64,000 nucleotides of DNA from positions 1,426,001-1,490,000 of the forward strand of contig NZ_CP091786.1 of NCBI RefSeq assembly GCF_022024015.1. Direction: 5' to 3'. The stretch comes from Prevotella sp. E9-3 (GTDB lineage Bacteria > Bacteroidota > Bacteroidia > Bacteroidales > Bacteroidaceae). Of the stretch, positions 10,601-17,176 are shown piece by piece. A model generated the notes under the pieces. It worked only from the letters and a program-made list of their open reading frames with translations. It made no database searches and was not told where the DNA came from. Made by a program: the position numbers and the translations under genes. The number at the start of each line of letters is the position of its first letter. Position 1 is the stretch's first letter.

Positions 10601-13600
10601 CTTGGTGTTATAGGAGTAAGCTTGGCTATCTAATGAGTCGTTCAACTCTTTTCGCGGATTGGTGAGGTCAATCTCGGAAAGGGACGAGAATTCTATACCG
10701 GGATTGCTGTCTATACTGACGCTCTTGGTGAAGTACTTCAATGGCGGCAGTAGGGCAGAGAACTCACCTGTCAGCGAGTCGGTGCGGATATATATGTATT
10801 TAGAGTCGGCACCAGTACCTGTCCAGGCAGTACTCTTGATAGTCGTGGTGTCGCTATCCCAGATGCGATTGGTTGCAGCGGTGCTGATGTGGTCGTCGGC
10901 GCAGTTGAAGGATAGCGACTCGTTGTTCAACTCCAGCTTCACAGTGGCAATACCTATATTGTTCTTAGACTCACCGAAACCTACGGCCAACGTGTCGTTG
11001 CGCTCACCACCGCCTACGCGGCCCACGAAGTTCACCAGCGTGGAGTCGGCAAAGTCATACGTCACGGCACGGTCAAAGTTGAAGGCGCCTTGTGTGGGAA
11101 AACGGCCTTCAGCCACCATGGTGTGGCCGTCGAGCTTGGCCTCCACATAGTGTTTGCCAATGGGCACGCTGATTTTGTAGTAGCCTACGGCATCGGTTTT
11201 CTTTACCTCGCCATTACCCGTCACCAGATCACCGTCAACATAAAGCATAATGCCCTCGGCAGGGATGTTTGTGCCCGCATAATAGACGTAACCTTCCATA
11301 GGGAAGGAGGAGACGTCCTCGAAATCAGTCTTGTTGTGAACCAGCGCGTTCTGACCAACGAAGAGTACACTCTTTCCGGGATTGAACTCATGGATGCCAA
11401 ACAACGGTGTGACTGTATAGGTGGTGCCTGCCTCGCTAAAGGGTACACCTTGGATGACATAGTTGCCGTCTGCATCAGTCTTGGCTCTTAGCGCTAAAGC
11501 TGAAGGCGTACGGTCTGAAGAAGTAGCATTTTGGATATCCGTACCATGGTGCTTATGATAATCGGTGCCGGTGCGTGAATAGTCGAAAAACTGTGTGCGG
11601 AGACCCTCGTCGAAGGTCCAGTAAGTTTCCAGCCCATCCTCATTGCCCACAAGCAGGTGGTTGTAATTCTCCATGATGTCATCTTCGCTGAGGCATTTCG
11701 TCCACAGGCGGAACTCGTCGGCCGAGCCTTTGAAATGTCCTAGCTCAAACTGCGTGGCATTGCCGAGTGACAGCTTGTCGGTTAGGGGGATGCTGGCTTT
11801 CTTAACAACAGGCTCGTTCCTTTCATTGATAGTCATGACGTAGCACGTCATTAGGGTGCCGCTGCGGGTCAGTGCCACGTGGTTATAGTTGTTCACATTC
11901 AACTTGATGCCCTCGAAGGATTGGTAGGTGGCGCTATCGCTGAAAGTCAGCTCTCCGCTGGCGGTCATGTTCAGGCTCACACAGTTGTCGATTTTAATAA
12001 TCTGTCCATTGCTGAGCGATTCGGGGTACAGCCATAGCTGAACGGAAAAATCACCGGAAGAGAATTTCTCTGTAGCATATTCGGTTGAGGGGTAGTCCCA
12101 TTTCACAAAACCTGATGAATCATTGAAATACATTGAATAGAACTGGGACTTTTTATTGTCGCCAGAACTGTTCTTCGTCATAATCACATCCACCCCCTTC
12201 ACGGCAATGCCCGACGAGCCGTAGGCGATACGTCCGGTCACGGTACCGGTGCTCTTGGCGAATCCGATGTCTTTAATATCATTTTTTGACTCAGTACCAT
12301 CAGAGCACTTATCTGCCACGGAGATGTTGTAGTCGTAAAATACGCCAGGCAAAGCCGTCTCATCAGTATAGAACAGATATTCGTCGGCACTACTCATTTT
12401 GGTCAGTTCATTATATTCAGAGCCATTATTCTCCGCTTCGCGACGACTTATGGTGTAAGTCTTTGTCTCGGAACCTTGATTATTGACATGCCACGTCAGT
12501 TTTACCGCACCCTCATACACCCCTTTCGATGCATCTAAGTCATAGAACTGCGTACCCTGACCAATGGCTCTCAGAAGGATGGAGTCTTTGTTGAGCACCG
12601 TAGAACCAATGAGACCCTCAATGCGGTAGTTGTGAGGAGAACATACACTCAACTGTTCTTCAGTAAAAGGAAATCCGCTATTGGGGTCAATTCCGTTCTG
12701 GCGGTCGCTGTGCAAATCAGTGGTGCGGTGCTCCCACCTGAAGGTACTCTGTCCATTAGACGGTATGATGGTATCAACGGGAGTAGTCTCCTTATCTATG
12801 TAAATATAGAATTTGTTGCCAATGTTTTTGGGGTAGCCGTCAGACGACCATGTGAATACGAGACGATCGTCCTGCTGTTCAACGTTGAGGTTGTTTACAG
12901 GCACCCTGCGTGTGCAGTCCACCGTCACAGATGTCTTTGTTCCATCACGTTTGTCACCTTCATTCCACTCGTTCGAAACGAAATATATATCGTAGGTATG
13001 AGTTTGTTCTGTGGTCATTTCCTCATCAACGAAAAAACAAGTGTTCCGATTGTTTGCTATAAGCTTTTTATCATCACGATAGACCACCCACTTGTAGTTG
13101 GTGAAATTGCCGGGAATGGAACCTGCGTTCCACGACAGATTTACTTTGTTTTCAACTTGGTTGAATACGCCGCTGGTACCTGTTGCCGGTGACACCCATT
13201 GTGCGTATAGCTTTACAGGGCCTTTGTCAGTAGATGAGGCAGTGATTGTAGCCTGGTCACTGTAAAAGGTGCCGCTACCGTCTGCCTTGGTATTCCATCC
13301 GATGAAACAATAGCCATCGCGTGTCATAGTACAGGCTTTCAGTTTACCGCCGTTTTCTATAATCTGATTGGTCATGGTAACGTCGGAGCCGTTAGGATAG
13401 AAAGTGATGTCCTTGTAGTAATAATCCTTATACGAATAATTTTTAGTGTTGAAGCTTACTTGTTGGTCAAATTGTAATGACTTGTAATTGTTGAAAATGG
13501 AATACACCATCATCGCAGTATATTTCCAAGAATTAGCACTGCTGGAATTCCTGTTGTCAAAAGTAAAGTGTTTTTCGTTTTCTTGTTCATTCTTACCTAT

Positions 13601-14089
13601 ACCCATTTTTGAGAGTCTTGAGAGAAGGTATTGCGATCCGCTCGCATTTTGATAATCTTCCGTCCAATCTATTGAGGTGTTCTCAATATAATCATTCTCA
13701 CTAAGATATAAGGCAACAGTTTGAACATGTCCCTTACCAACCTTTGAACTGAGTACATAATTCCATTCTACCTCCCTTCGTGTATAAGATGGCACATTCT
13801 CGTTATAGGTAAAAAGTGACATGATAATCATTTTGGATTTCTTCTGGGAAAAACCCCATGTTATAAATTGGCACCCTCCTTCATATATATTATCTGTAAT
13901 AAAGGTATTATTAGGGAAGCCATTATAAAGCTGGCCAAAATTTAAAGTAGGCTGATCATCATAAGAGGCCCAATGAGATTTCCAGGTCTTAAATTTCCAC
14001 GGACTTGATGCATTCATTGTTCCAGCCACTAAAAGCATTACGAGTACAAGGGCTGTCTGGCTGAACAGAGAAGTAATATGTTTCATCAT
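4697..14089 (-). CDS. Giant multidomain surface protein (LamG, InlB-like and Fn3-like domains, C-terminal sorting tail)
   Basis: 3130 residues, starting with a signal peptide (VLVMLLVAGTMNAS). Modules readable in order: a Listeria-Bacteroides (InlB-type) repeat near 230-300 (GYCFIGWNTKADGSGTFYS); Fn3-like segments to about 570; a LamG/concanavalin-like domain near 670-800 (FSVQLWLYPES, ending DEFRLWTKCLSEDD); carboxypeptidase-regulatory-like domains near 890-1010; a long unassigned middle; two further LamG domains near 2090-2230 and 2290-2420 (VDFWFNWHESG, IEMWYKRDN); and two copies of a GWNW-containing module near the end. The C-terminus (GWYSLQGIKL...RRGIYLRG) is the sorting-type tail of Bacteroidales surface proteins. 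It probably acts outside the cell as an adhesin or glycan-binding scaffold; no catalytic domain was recognised. It is 8 bp downstream of the fimbrillin-like gene. Confidence 0.85.
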   Translation of the reverse strand: MMKHITSLFSQTALVLVMLLVAGTMNASSPWKFKTWKSHWASYDDQPTLNFGQLYNGFPNNTFITDNIYEGGCQFITWGFSQKKSKMIIMSLFTYNENVPSYTRREVEWNYVLSSKVGKGHVQTVALYLSENDYIENTSIDWTEDYQNASGSQYLLSRLSKMGIGKNEQENEKHFTFDNRNSSSANSWKYTAMMVYSIFNNYKSLQFDQQVSFNTKNYSYKDYYYKDITFYPNGSDVTMTNQIIENGGKLKACTMTRDGYCFIGWNTKADGSGTFYSDQATITASSTDKGPVKLYAQWVSPATGTSGVFNQVENKVNLSWNAGSIPGNFTNYKWVVYRDDKKLIANNRNTCFFVDEEMTTEQTHTYDIYFVSNEWNEGDKRDGTKTSVTVDCTRRVPVNNLNVEQQDDRLVFTWSSDGYPKNIGNKFYIYIDKETTPVDTIIPSNGQSTFRWEHRTTDLHSDRQNGIDPNSGFPFTEEQLSVCSPHNYRIEGLIGSTVLNKDSILLRAIGQGTQFYDLDASKGVYEGAVKLTWHVNNQGSETKTYTISRREAENNGSEYNELTKMSSADEYLFYTDETALPGVFYDYNISVADKCSDGTESKNDIKDIGFAKSTGTVTGRIAYGSSGIAVKGVDVIMTKNSSGDNKKSQFYSMYFNDSSGFVKWDYPSTEYATEKFSSGDFSVQLWLYPESLSNGQIIKIDNCVSLNMTASGELTFSDSATYQSFEGIKLNVNNYNHVALTRSGTLMTCYVMTINERNEPVVKKASIPLTDKLSLGNATQFELGHFKGSADEFRLWTKCLSEDDIMENYNHLLVGNEDGLETYWTFDEGLRTQFFDYSRTGTDYHKHHGTDIQNATSSDRTPSALALRAKTDADGNYVIQGVPFSEAGTTYTVTPLFGIHEFNPGKSVLFVGQNALVHNKTDFEDVSSFPMEGYVYYAGTNIPAEGIMLYVDGDLVTGNGEVKKTDAVGYYKISVPIGKHYVEAKLDGHTMVAEGRFPTQGAFNFDRAVTYDFADSTLVNFVGRVGGGERNDTLAVGFGESKNNIGIATVKLELNNESLSFNCADDHISTAATNRIWDSDTTTIKSTAWTGTGADSKYIYIRTDSLTGEFSALLPPLKYFTKSVSIDSNPGIEFSSLSEIDLTNPRKELNDSLDSQAYSYNTKQVWTYYAQPQLEISETGYKPGVFGIREKTYGNDEDGNKYTINNIWTVQEDGSVSYLLGYPIYETGDMRYYDFYAYERYVNHDGEQVVEDIIALKGQTLKITNEMSSEQKVVYRVDDPDIEYKEGEVVDVQDIEMELDSIGCGHLTWQVGYPNITSPYTRHFSVSMVRNNRTYVLHDMDAIVLGALTNGNNFITKGPDIVQFVLRDPPGAKSRTTLKKGQVVSKTHYFTRSGYGNESLVFDCLTGVDAESATGFGVMVINKQKVTNDFSIGCRYTWERQDNRDTTTTVTTVESVSTSASYPYVGSAGDVYVGTSYNMIVGSCRNLLIRLDADTQQYVIALEDALSLGQEIATSFKYSQYEIETVMIPKWVEQRNAFLTPVATKADAEAYQNTSKKTVYLSWIEEGKAGYGEEGNYRFVAPKNPDEICIDSVQWCNNQIELWRKCIKDNEENKVNSIKNKVAENFSIDGGTSYIYSQRDAVTKNKSGILNWKIGGILGEKFGWETDMLGLFGVSTTISTENGGGRTTGEGTKTESFTEWEYHVEDGNRDTDLSINKYASDTNGYSDFFYLYGGQTYNPFEDKEVTKYYEPGTPLGNGTEQMEQPSMSISITGQNPSKNVTVTDIASGQEAHLTLHCTNMARVHQGTNFSYNVVVPETSNTKGLQILMDGVPISGRSIMLPQGETVTKQITIRQTDQSILDYEGIRLRFCSQYQPGLIHDDVTINAHFKPSSSPVELAITEPVLNTESKDGTLQLKLTNFDRQFKNLRKVGVQYRFEGNTQWIDLHTWWTSAADTAGVSNDLLPTTGDIRYDVDMSSNLSYPEGNYEFRAFTTTPYGTELVSVYSDVTKVVKDLTRPRSLFTPAPSNGILYYGDQLAIEFNEDIVPGYVSDKNVIITAKLNQQTVNHEVALRLQSNGDAPKTENPVFLSGDFAVDFWFNWHESGTLLHSGKDGTKFALGIDEEGHFVITVAGNQFISTDALPKDEWIFLALNFKAANLVFDVLASYDGKNLKLFDNMPVTTDGMQNLSAASDNYLYLGHINADMHALSLYDISHDVNEAYSTMYQSKDGYVYGLVNYWPMDEGHGNVAADLRRTHNFVVPNSWKLENVNYALHIKDKEGAKANISDLNTTRGDSYAIEMWYKRDNTHDDSTPAVQVVFKTDSLQLNYDEQKNLVLEYGKKKQTVASHEDFPEDNVWRHLALNVVRGQAASFYLDGQRTAVIAEADVPPIQGSELIIGKNTTDSEVDEVRIWHAALSESCLTGNIYNAIDTADVYSRGLVAYYPFEQADNVNGVKTKVPTMQNMAKGHHNTEISSTNSELVRAIPPVKNAPEETRIIASPVASERKVVINLTGAGISPRDIEGTTLNITVDQVHDLHGNTSLPIRWTAYVQQNTLTWTKDSVNINKMYGDDYIFDVNIENKSGSVEYYTLLNMPQWLSIVDSDQTDNVQPLRRKTLRFKVNPLVSIGNYDVTIGLQGNNEILEPLRIVMKVRGQMPDWAVDPMKYENQMTITGQVRIGGVLMENPDSRVAAFIKGVCRGVAAPKQIRGTAYIPLSVYGTAQQEINGKMCDLDQNQPVTFRIWDANTGITYTNVSLILPNGTSQDTLIFNPTQSYGTFDTPVIFTKSKYVEQPLSLKQGWNWLSLGVTPANDSVSVVFKDVASWNVRLKDQTEGISYCNGVYWSGPLTKMSANTMYKMFLSRKDGSHELPDPLIVIGEQIESPNSSVTIKNGWNWIPYTPFATMPLGEALAGANPQPGDQVKSQFAFAYYGPYGWEGNLEAMESGKGYLYYSADSREKVFTYPTVDYQHYRTLGINRAHRAPSVFEPVDPTNYPDNMSMVIRLVNDGEPVDEAEVAAFINDECRGVATCSEGLYYLLIAGEGSGQPIELRVAYGEEILTLNASITYSSDGNVGTPWDPLVIELQNTDDSINSIITDEGKEEGWYSLQGIKLQHKPTRRGIYLRGKVKTTVTQ

Positions 14090-14097
14090 TTTTCAAT

Positions 14098-14988
14098 TTA
14101 TAATTCTTTTTCCAAGTTCATTGTTGCAGGATAGTATCTGCCCGCCTTCAGCGTGGCAGAGGCTGTGCCGGTGTAGGTGCCGGCACTATTGGTCACAGAG
14201 AAGAATAGTACTTGTCCGTTAATAGGGAAAAGCACCACATATACACCGTCTGTCGTTTCTGTATCAAGGGTAATATGGAGTGGCGTTCCTGTAGGTGGTA
14301 AATTGTCGGGAACTGACACCTGGGCAGGATCTGCATTGGGGACTAAAACATAAGTCTGCGGAAAACCGGCAGAAAGGTCTGTACCATAACTGATACTGAG
14401 CGTTCCGACAGGGATAGGATTGTCGTTTTTGTCCTTAAATGTGAACTTGCATGCTGCCAGCAGTGGTTTCATTTCGGCTCGGGTGGCTGTAGCTGTGGTT
14501 TCTGTCACCGATGTGACTTCAGCAACACCATAGACATAGTGGAAATCCTTTGCCATATCAGCAAGTAGGCCCGTCTGATGGGCAAGGCTAATGGAAAACT
14601 TGCCTCGGTTCTCTACAGATGTGATAGGAGGCGTGGCAGGATAAAGAAGCGCAATTTTGTCCTCCGTAATACAACAGACCTCACCTGAAAAGGACGAGGT
14701 GGCACTACCAGAGGCGGCAGTAAGGGTGCCGTAATTCATTGTGATGTCGGTGAAACTGGTAAGGTTCAGGTAAGTGATGGGATCACCGGCTTTCCACGCA
14801 GCTCCCAGCGTAGTTGTGTTGTCTGTGAGCGTAGCACGTGACAGGGGCACTTCGGCAATGGTTAGCTGGCGCACATTTCTGCCGTCACCATCTATGGCCT
14901 GACCGTCATCGTTGGAGCACGCTGAAAGTACAGCCGAAACGCACAAGGCGGTTAAGGCAGTCAGCGTTATGTTCTGCATCTTATTCAT
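14098..14988 (-). CDS. Fimbrillin-family-like lipoprotein
   Basis: 296 residues with a lipoprotein signal (LCVSAVLSACSNDDG; cysteine near residue 24). The body has the hallmarks of Bacteroidales fimbrillin/Mfa-like proteins: an early TIAEVPLSRATL segment that could hold the protease site used in pilin maturation, GAAWKAGDPITYLN, and a C-terminal half with GRYYPATMNLEKEL resembling the end of the second transthyretin-like domain. It probably forms or caps a surface fibre. It lies 26 bp downstream of the small peptide gene and 8 bp upstream of the giant surface protein, so the three look cotranscribed. Which fimbrial role it has (stalk, anchor or tip) is not clear. Confidence 0.75.
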   Translation of the reverse strand: MNKMQNITLTALTALCVSAVLSACSNDDGQAIDGDGRNVRQLTIAEVPLSRATLTDNTTTLGAAWKAGDPITYLNLTSFTDITMNYGTLTAASGSATSSFSGEVCCITEDKIALLYPATPPITSVENRGKFSISLAHQTGLLADMAKDFHYVYGVAEVTSVTETTATATRAEMKPLLAACKFTFKDKNDNPIPVGTLSISYGTDLSAGFPQTYVLVPNADPAQVSVPDNLPPTGTPLHITLDTETTDGVYVVLFPINGQVLFFSVTNSAGTYTGTASATLKAGRYYPATMNLEKEL

Positions 14989-15014
14989 AAGTCAATTGTA
15001 AATGTTTAATTGTT

Positions 15015-15209
15015 TCAGTTCTGGTTCCAATTCTCTTCGTTGCCTGCAGAGGAGGGCGTCTGTATAAAACCGTCACCATCACTACCTGCTTCTTCGTAAC
15101 CCGATATGGTGGCACTTATGTTCGCATCTCCGCTAGCAGAAGACAAATGGCGATGGCTGGTGATATGAACCACACACAACATGGGCGACTGATAATCTTT
15201 TTTCATCAT
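15015..15209 (-). CDS. 64-residue peptide of unknown function heading the surface operon
   Basis: Starts MMKKDYQSPMLCVVHI, a pattern (MKK-aromatic-x-P followed by a short hydrophobic stretch) that recurs in short Bacteroidales proteins encoded beside surface lipoproteins. There is no clear cleavage site. The second half is acidic and rich in Ser, Gly and Asn (SGYEEAGSDGDGF). It is the first gene after the promoter region and lies 26 bp before the fimbrillin-like gene. The function is not known; it could be a small envelope or leader-type peptide. Length and position support a real gene more than family knowledge does. Confidence 0.6.
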   Translation of the reverse strand: MMKKDYQSPMLCVVHITSHRHLSSASGDANISATISGYEEAGSDGDGFIQTPSSAGNEENWNQN

Positions 15210-15250
15210 GATAATATGCTGTTTAGTCTGATTAATTTACTTTTACGTTC

Positions 15251-15258
15251 CAAAGTTA
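15251..15258 (-). promoter_or_regulatory. Putative -7 element of the surface-protein operon
   Basis: CAAAGTTA on the + strand reads TAACTTTG on the minus strand, a good match to the Bacteroidetes -7 box TAnnTTTG, 42 bp before the ATG of the 64-residue peptide gene. No clear TTTG -33 box is seen at the expected distance, so activation by the neighbouring AraC-type regulator is possible. Confidence 0.45.
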
Positions 15259-15396
15259 GATAATAACACGTAAACTATTAATAAATCAGTTGTTGCAATA
15301 TCGAAAAACAATGTTGCAAAAATGAAAAATGCAGAATATCAAGACGTTACGCTTGCATACGTTCGTCTTGTAATGGATATTGTTACATTTTTTTAT

Positions 15397-16485
15397 TTAC
15401 GAAAGGGAGGCGATAAAGTCGGTAGGGGAGCTGCCGATGAACTTCACAAAGTTGCGGTAGGCTGTATGGCGGTTGCGGAAACCTACATCAAAATAGAGGT
15501 GCTTGTGGTCCTGAGCAGGATTGAGGCGCAACTGTGCAGCCATGTAGCTGATGCGCTTCTCGTTCATATAGTCATTGAACGTCATTCCGGTATGTTCCTT
15601 GATACAACGGGCCACATAGATGCGGTTGGTGCCGATGGCGGTACATAGCGTCTCGACCGTGGTGTTGGGATTGCGCCATATCTCCCACTCGTCCATCATC
15701 TGGCAAATCATAGGCCAGTAATCGTAGGTTGTTTCATCCACTTCTTCCGTATTGACATGGGATGGGAAAGGCTCTGGAACAGAGGAATCTATTTGAGAAT
15801 TGGGCGACGGAATGACGCGGATATGACGCTCAAAATAGGTGAAGTAGTAAATTCCACAAGTACCCCACAGAATATGCAGGATCAGAAAAATAGGATTGTT
15901 AATAAAGACGTTTCCGCAATAGAAAAGGGTAGTGCCCTGCGCGAAGAGTGTAAACCGACGCACCCACTGGTAGTCGGCACTCGAACGGCGCCAGTTGTAG
16001 GGAATGACAAGCAGTATGATTGAATATACGAAAAGAAAGGCAATGCTGAGAAAGCGAATTAACACATCCCATTCGAAGATATGTTCACGCAGATCGGCCC
16101 ATGAATGTAAAAGTTGGAACTGAAAGCCGAAAACCACCGGCAAAGTCACAATAATAGACGGTAACCAGAGCAAAAACAGCCAGCGACCTCGCAACTGCCC
16201 CGGACGCATCACCTCAATAGGATAGCCTGTGGCAAGGGTGATGGCATAAAGACCCGCAAATGACTTCAAGGGGTCCAGAAGTGTCCATTCCCTAATATCC
16301 CACAAATCGAGGGAAATACCGGTTACAGACACGATGACACAGGCAGAGCATAAAAGGGATAAGAGGGAAAAATAGGTGCGTGAGCGGTCTGGCACCTCCT
16401 TGCGTTGCTTCCATAACAGAATGCCGCAAACCAGGGATACTGTCAGAAAAACTCCGAAGATGAATATAATTATTTCTGGAAACAT
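15397..16485 (-). CDS. Membrane-anchored AraC-family transcriptional regulator
   Basis: 362 residues. The first 220 or so contain about six hydrophobic membrane segments (for example IIIFIFGVFLTVSLVCGILL and LFLLWLPSIIVTLPVVFGF). A linker follows, and from about residue 255 there is an AraC-type double helix-turn-helix: TVETLCTAIGTNRIYVARCI is the first helix pair and FDVGFRNRHTAYRNFVKFIGSSPTDF the second. The architecture suggests that the membrane part senses an envelope signal and the DNA-binding domain acts from the inner membrane. It is encoded 187 bp upstream of, and on the same strand as, the fimbrillin/giant-protein operon, its most likely target. Confidence 0.82.
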   Translation of the reverse strand: MFPEIIIFIFGVFLTVSLVCGILLWKQRKEVPDRSRTYFSLLSLLCSACVIVSVTGISLDLWDIREWTLLDPLKSFAGLYAITLATGYPIEVMRPGQLRGRWLFLLWLPSIIVTLPVVFGFQFQLLHSWADLREHIFEWDVLIRFLSIAFLFVYSIILLVIPYNWRRSSADYQWVRRFTLFAQGTTLFYCGNVFINNPIFLILHILWGTCGIYYFTYFERHIRVIPSPNSQIDSSVPEPFPSHVNTEEVDETTYDYWPMICQMMDEWEIWRNPNTTVETLCTAIGTNRIYVARCIKEHTGMTFNDYMNEKRISYMAAQLRLNPAQDHKHLYFDVGFRNRHTAYRNFVKFIGSSPTDFIASLS

Positions 16486-17176
16486 GAGAGTTTGCTACAG
16501 TTGAGGATTCCCTCATGCTGTTTGTCGGTTGATGTATTATGTGTTGGCTTTGCCATTGTTTATGGACCATTTGATTTTGCAAAGATAAAGTTTTTTATTT
16601 ATAAAGAAGTAGGAAATTGGATTTTTTTTAGGTTTACGGGTTCGTTACAGCAACAATATCTTTTTCGGTGTTGATTAAATATGTGCTTTGATATCTGTAA
16701 TTTTATACACTTTCAGACTGTATATTTATTACGTCAAGACGCGCGAGAATCGCACGAAATTCACCAACTCCTACTTCGGACTTCTACACGCGAATTATGG
16801 GGTGTGTTACGAATTATTTGTAATACACTGATAATTAAAGAATTACGTTTATGATATTAAAAAAGGCGTCTCTTTTTTCTTAATAATCACCGAATATAGG
16901 CTGCAATTGAATGGTAGTTATACTGCAAGTGAATAAAACCTATACTGCAATTGCTATTCAGTTATACTGCAAGAGACGTTCAGTTGCAGTATAAAAGTTA
17001 AAGAATTGCGATATAAGATGAGTTCAGTTGCAATATAGAGGACGTTTCAATTACAATTTAGGCAATTTTTCTTAACCTCGTCGTTCTAATTTGCGATTTT
17101 TATTTGTCTTGATTTTCGAAAAATTTAGTGAATGAATATGCAAGATTAGACAGACTTTTTCAAAAAACGGTAGTTG
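16486..17176. other. Long intergenic region holding one copy of a dispersed repeat
   Basis: There is no credible gene. The part next to the AraC-type gene is AT-rich and should hold its promoter. From about 16710 to 17130 the DNA is homologous to 62113-62525 (see repeat entries). The rest, up to the 3' end of the amylase gene, shows nothing recognisable. Confidence 0.7.
16710..17130 (+). repeat. Dispersed intergenic repeat, copy A
   Basis: Homologous in the same orientation to about 62113-62525. The core at 16716-16798 is nearly identical in both (GAATCGCACGAAA, CACCAACTCCTACTTCGG, ACTTCTACACGCGAATTATG). It is followed by a divergent segment, then a field of degenerate iterons TATACTGCAATTG and their mirror CAGTTGCAGTATA, and finally a conserved end TTTGCGATTTTTATTTGTC / TTTTCGAAAAA. 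No transposase and no clear terminal inverted repeat or target duplication is visible. The core has an open frame (VKTRENRTKFTNSYFGLLH...) shared with copy B, which stops shortly after. Confidence 0.8.

Noticed and set aside
4757..13192. Many open frames on the + strand opposite the giant surface gene (for example 7271-7879 and 12632-13192)
   Set aside because: They are antisense shadows of a well-supported long gene, with no recognisable domains, promoters or ribosome sites, and they end wherever the codon pattern of the true gene changes.
15322..15648. 108-residue frame on the + strand across the promoter of the surface operon and the end of the AraC-type gene
   Set aside because: It is mostly antisense to the AraC-type DNA-binding domain and shows no protein-like features.
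16710..17130. Insertion sequence as explanation for the dispersed repeat
   Set aside because: No transposase frame, no terminal inverted repeats and no target duplication could be seen in either copy.
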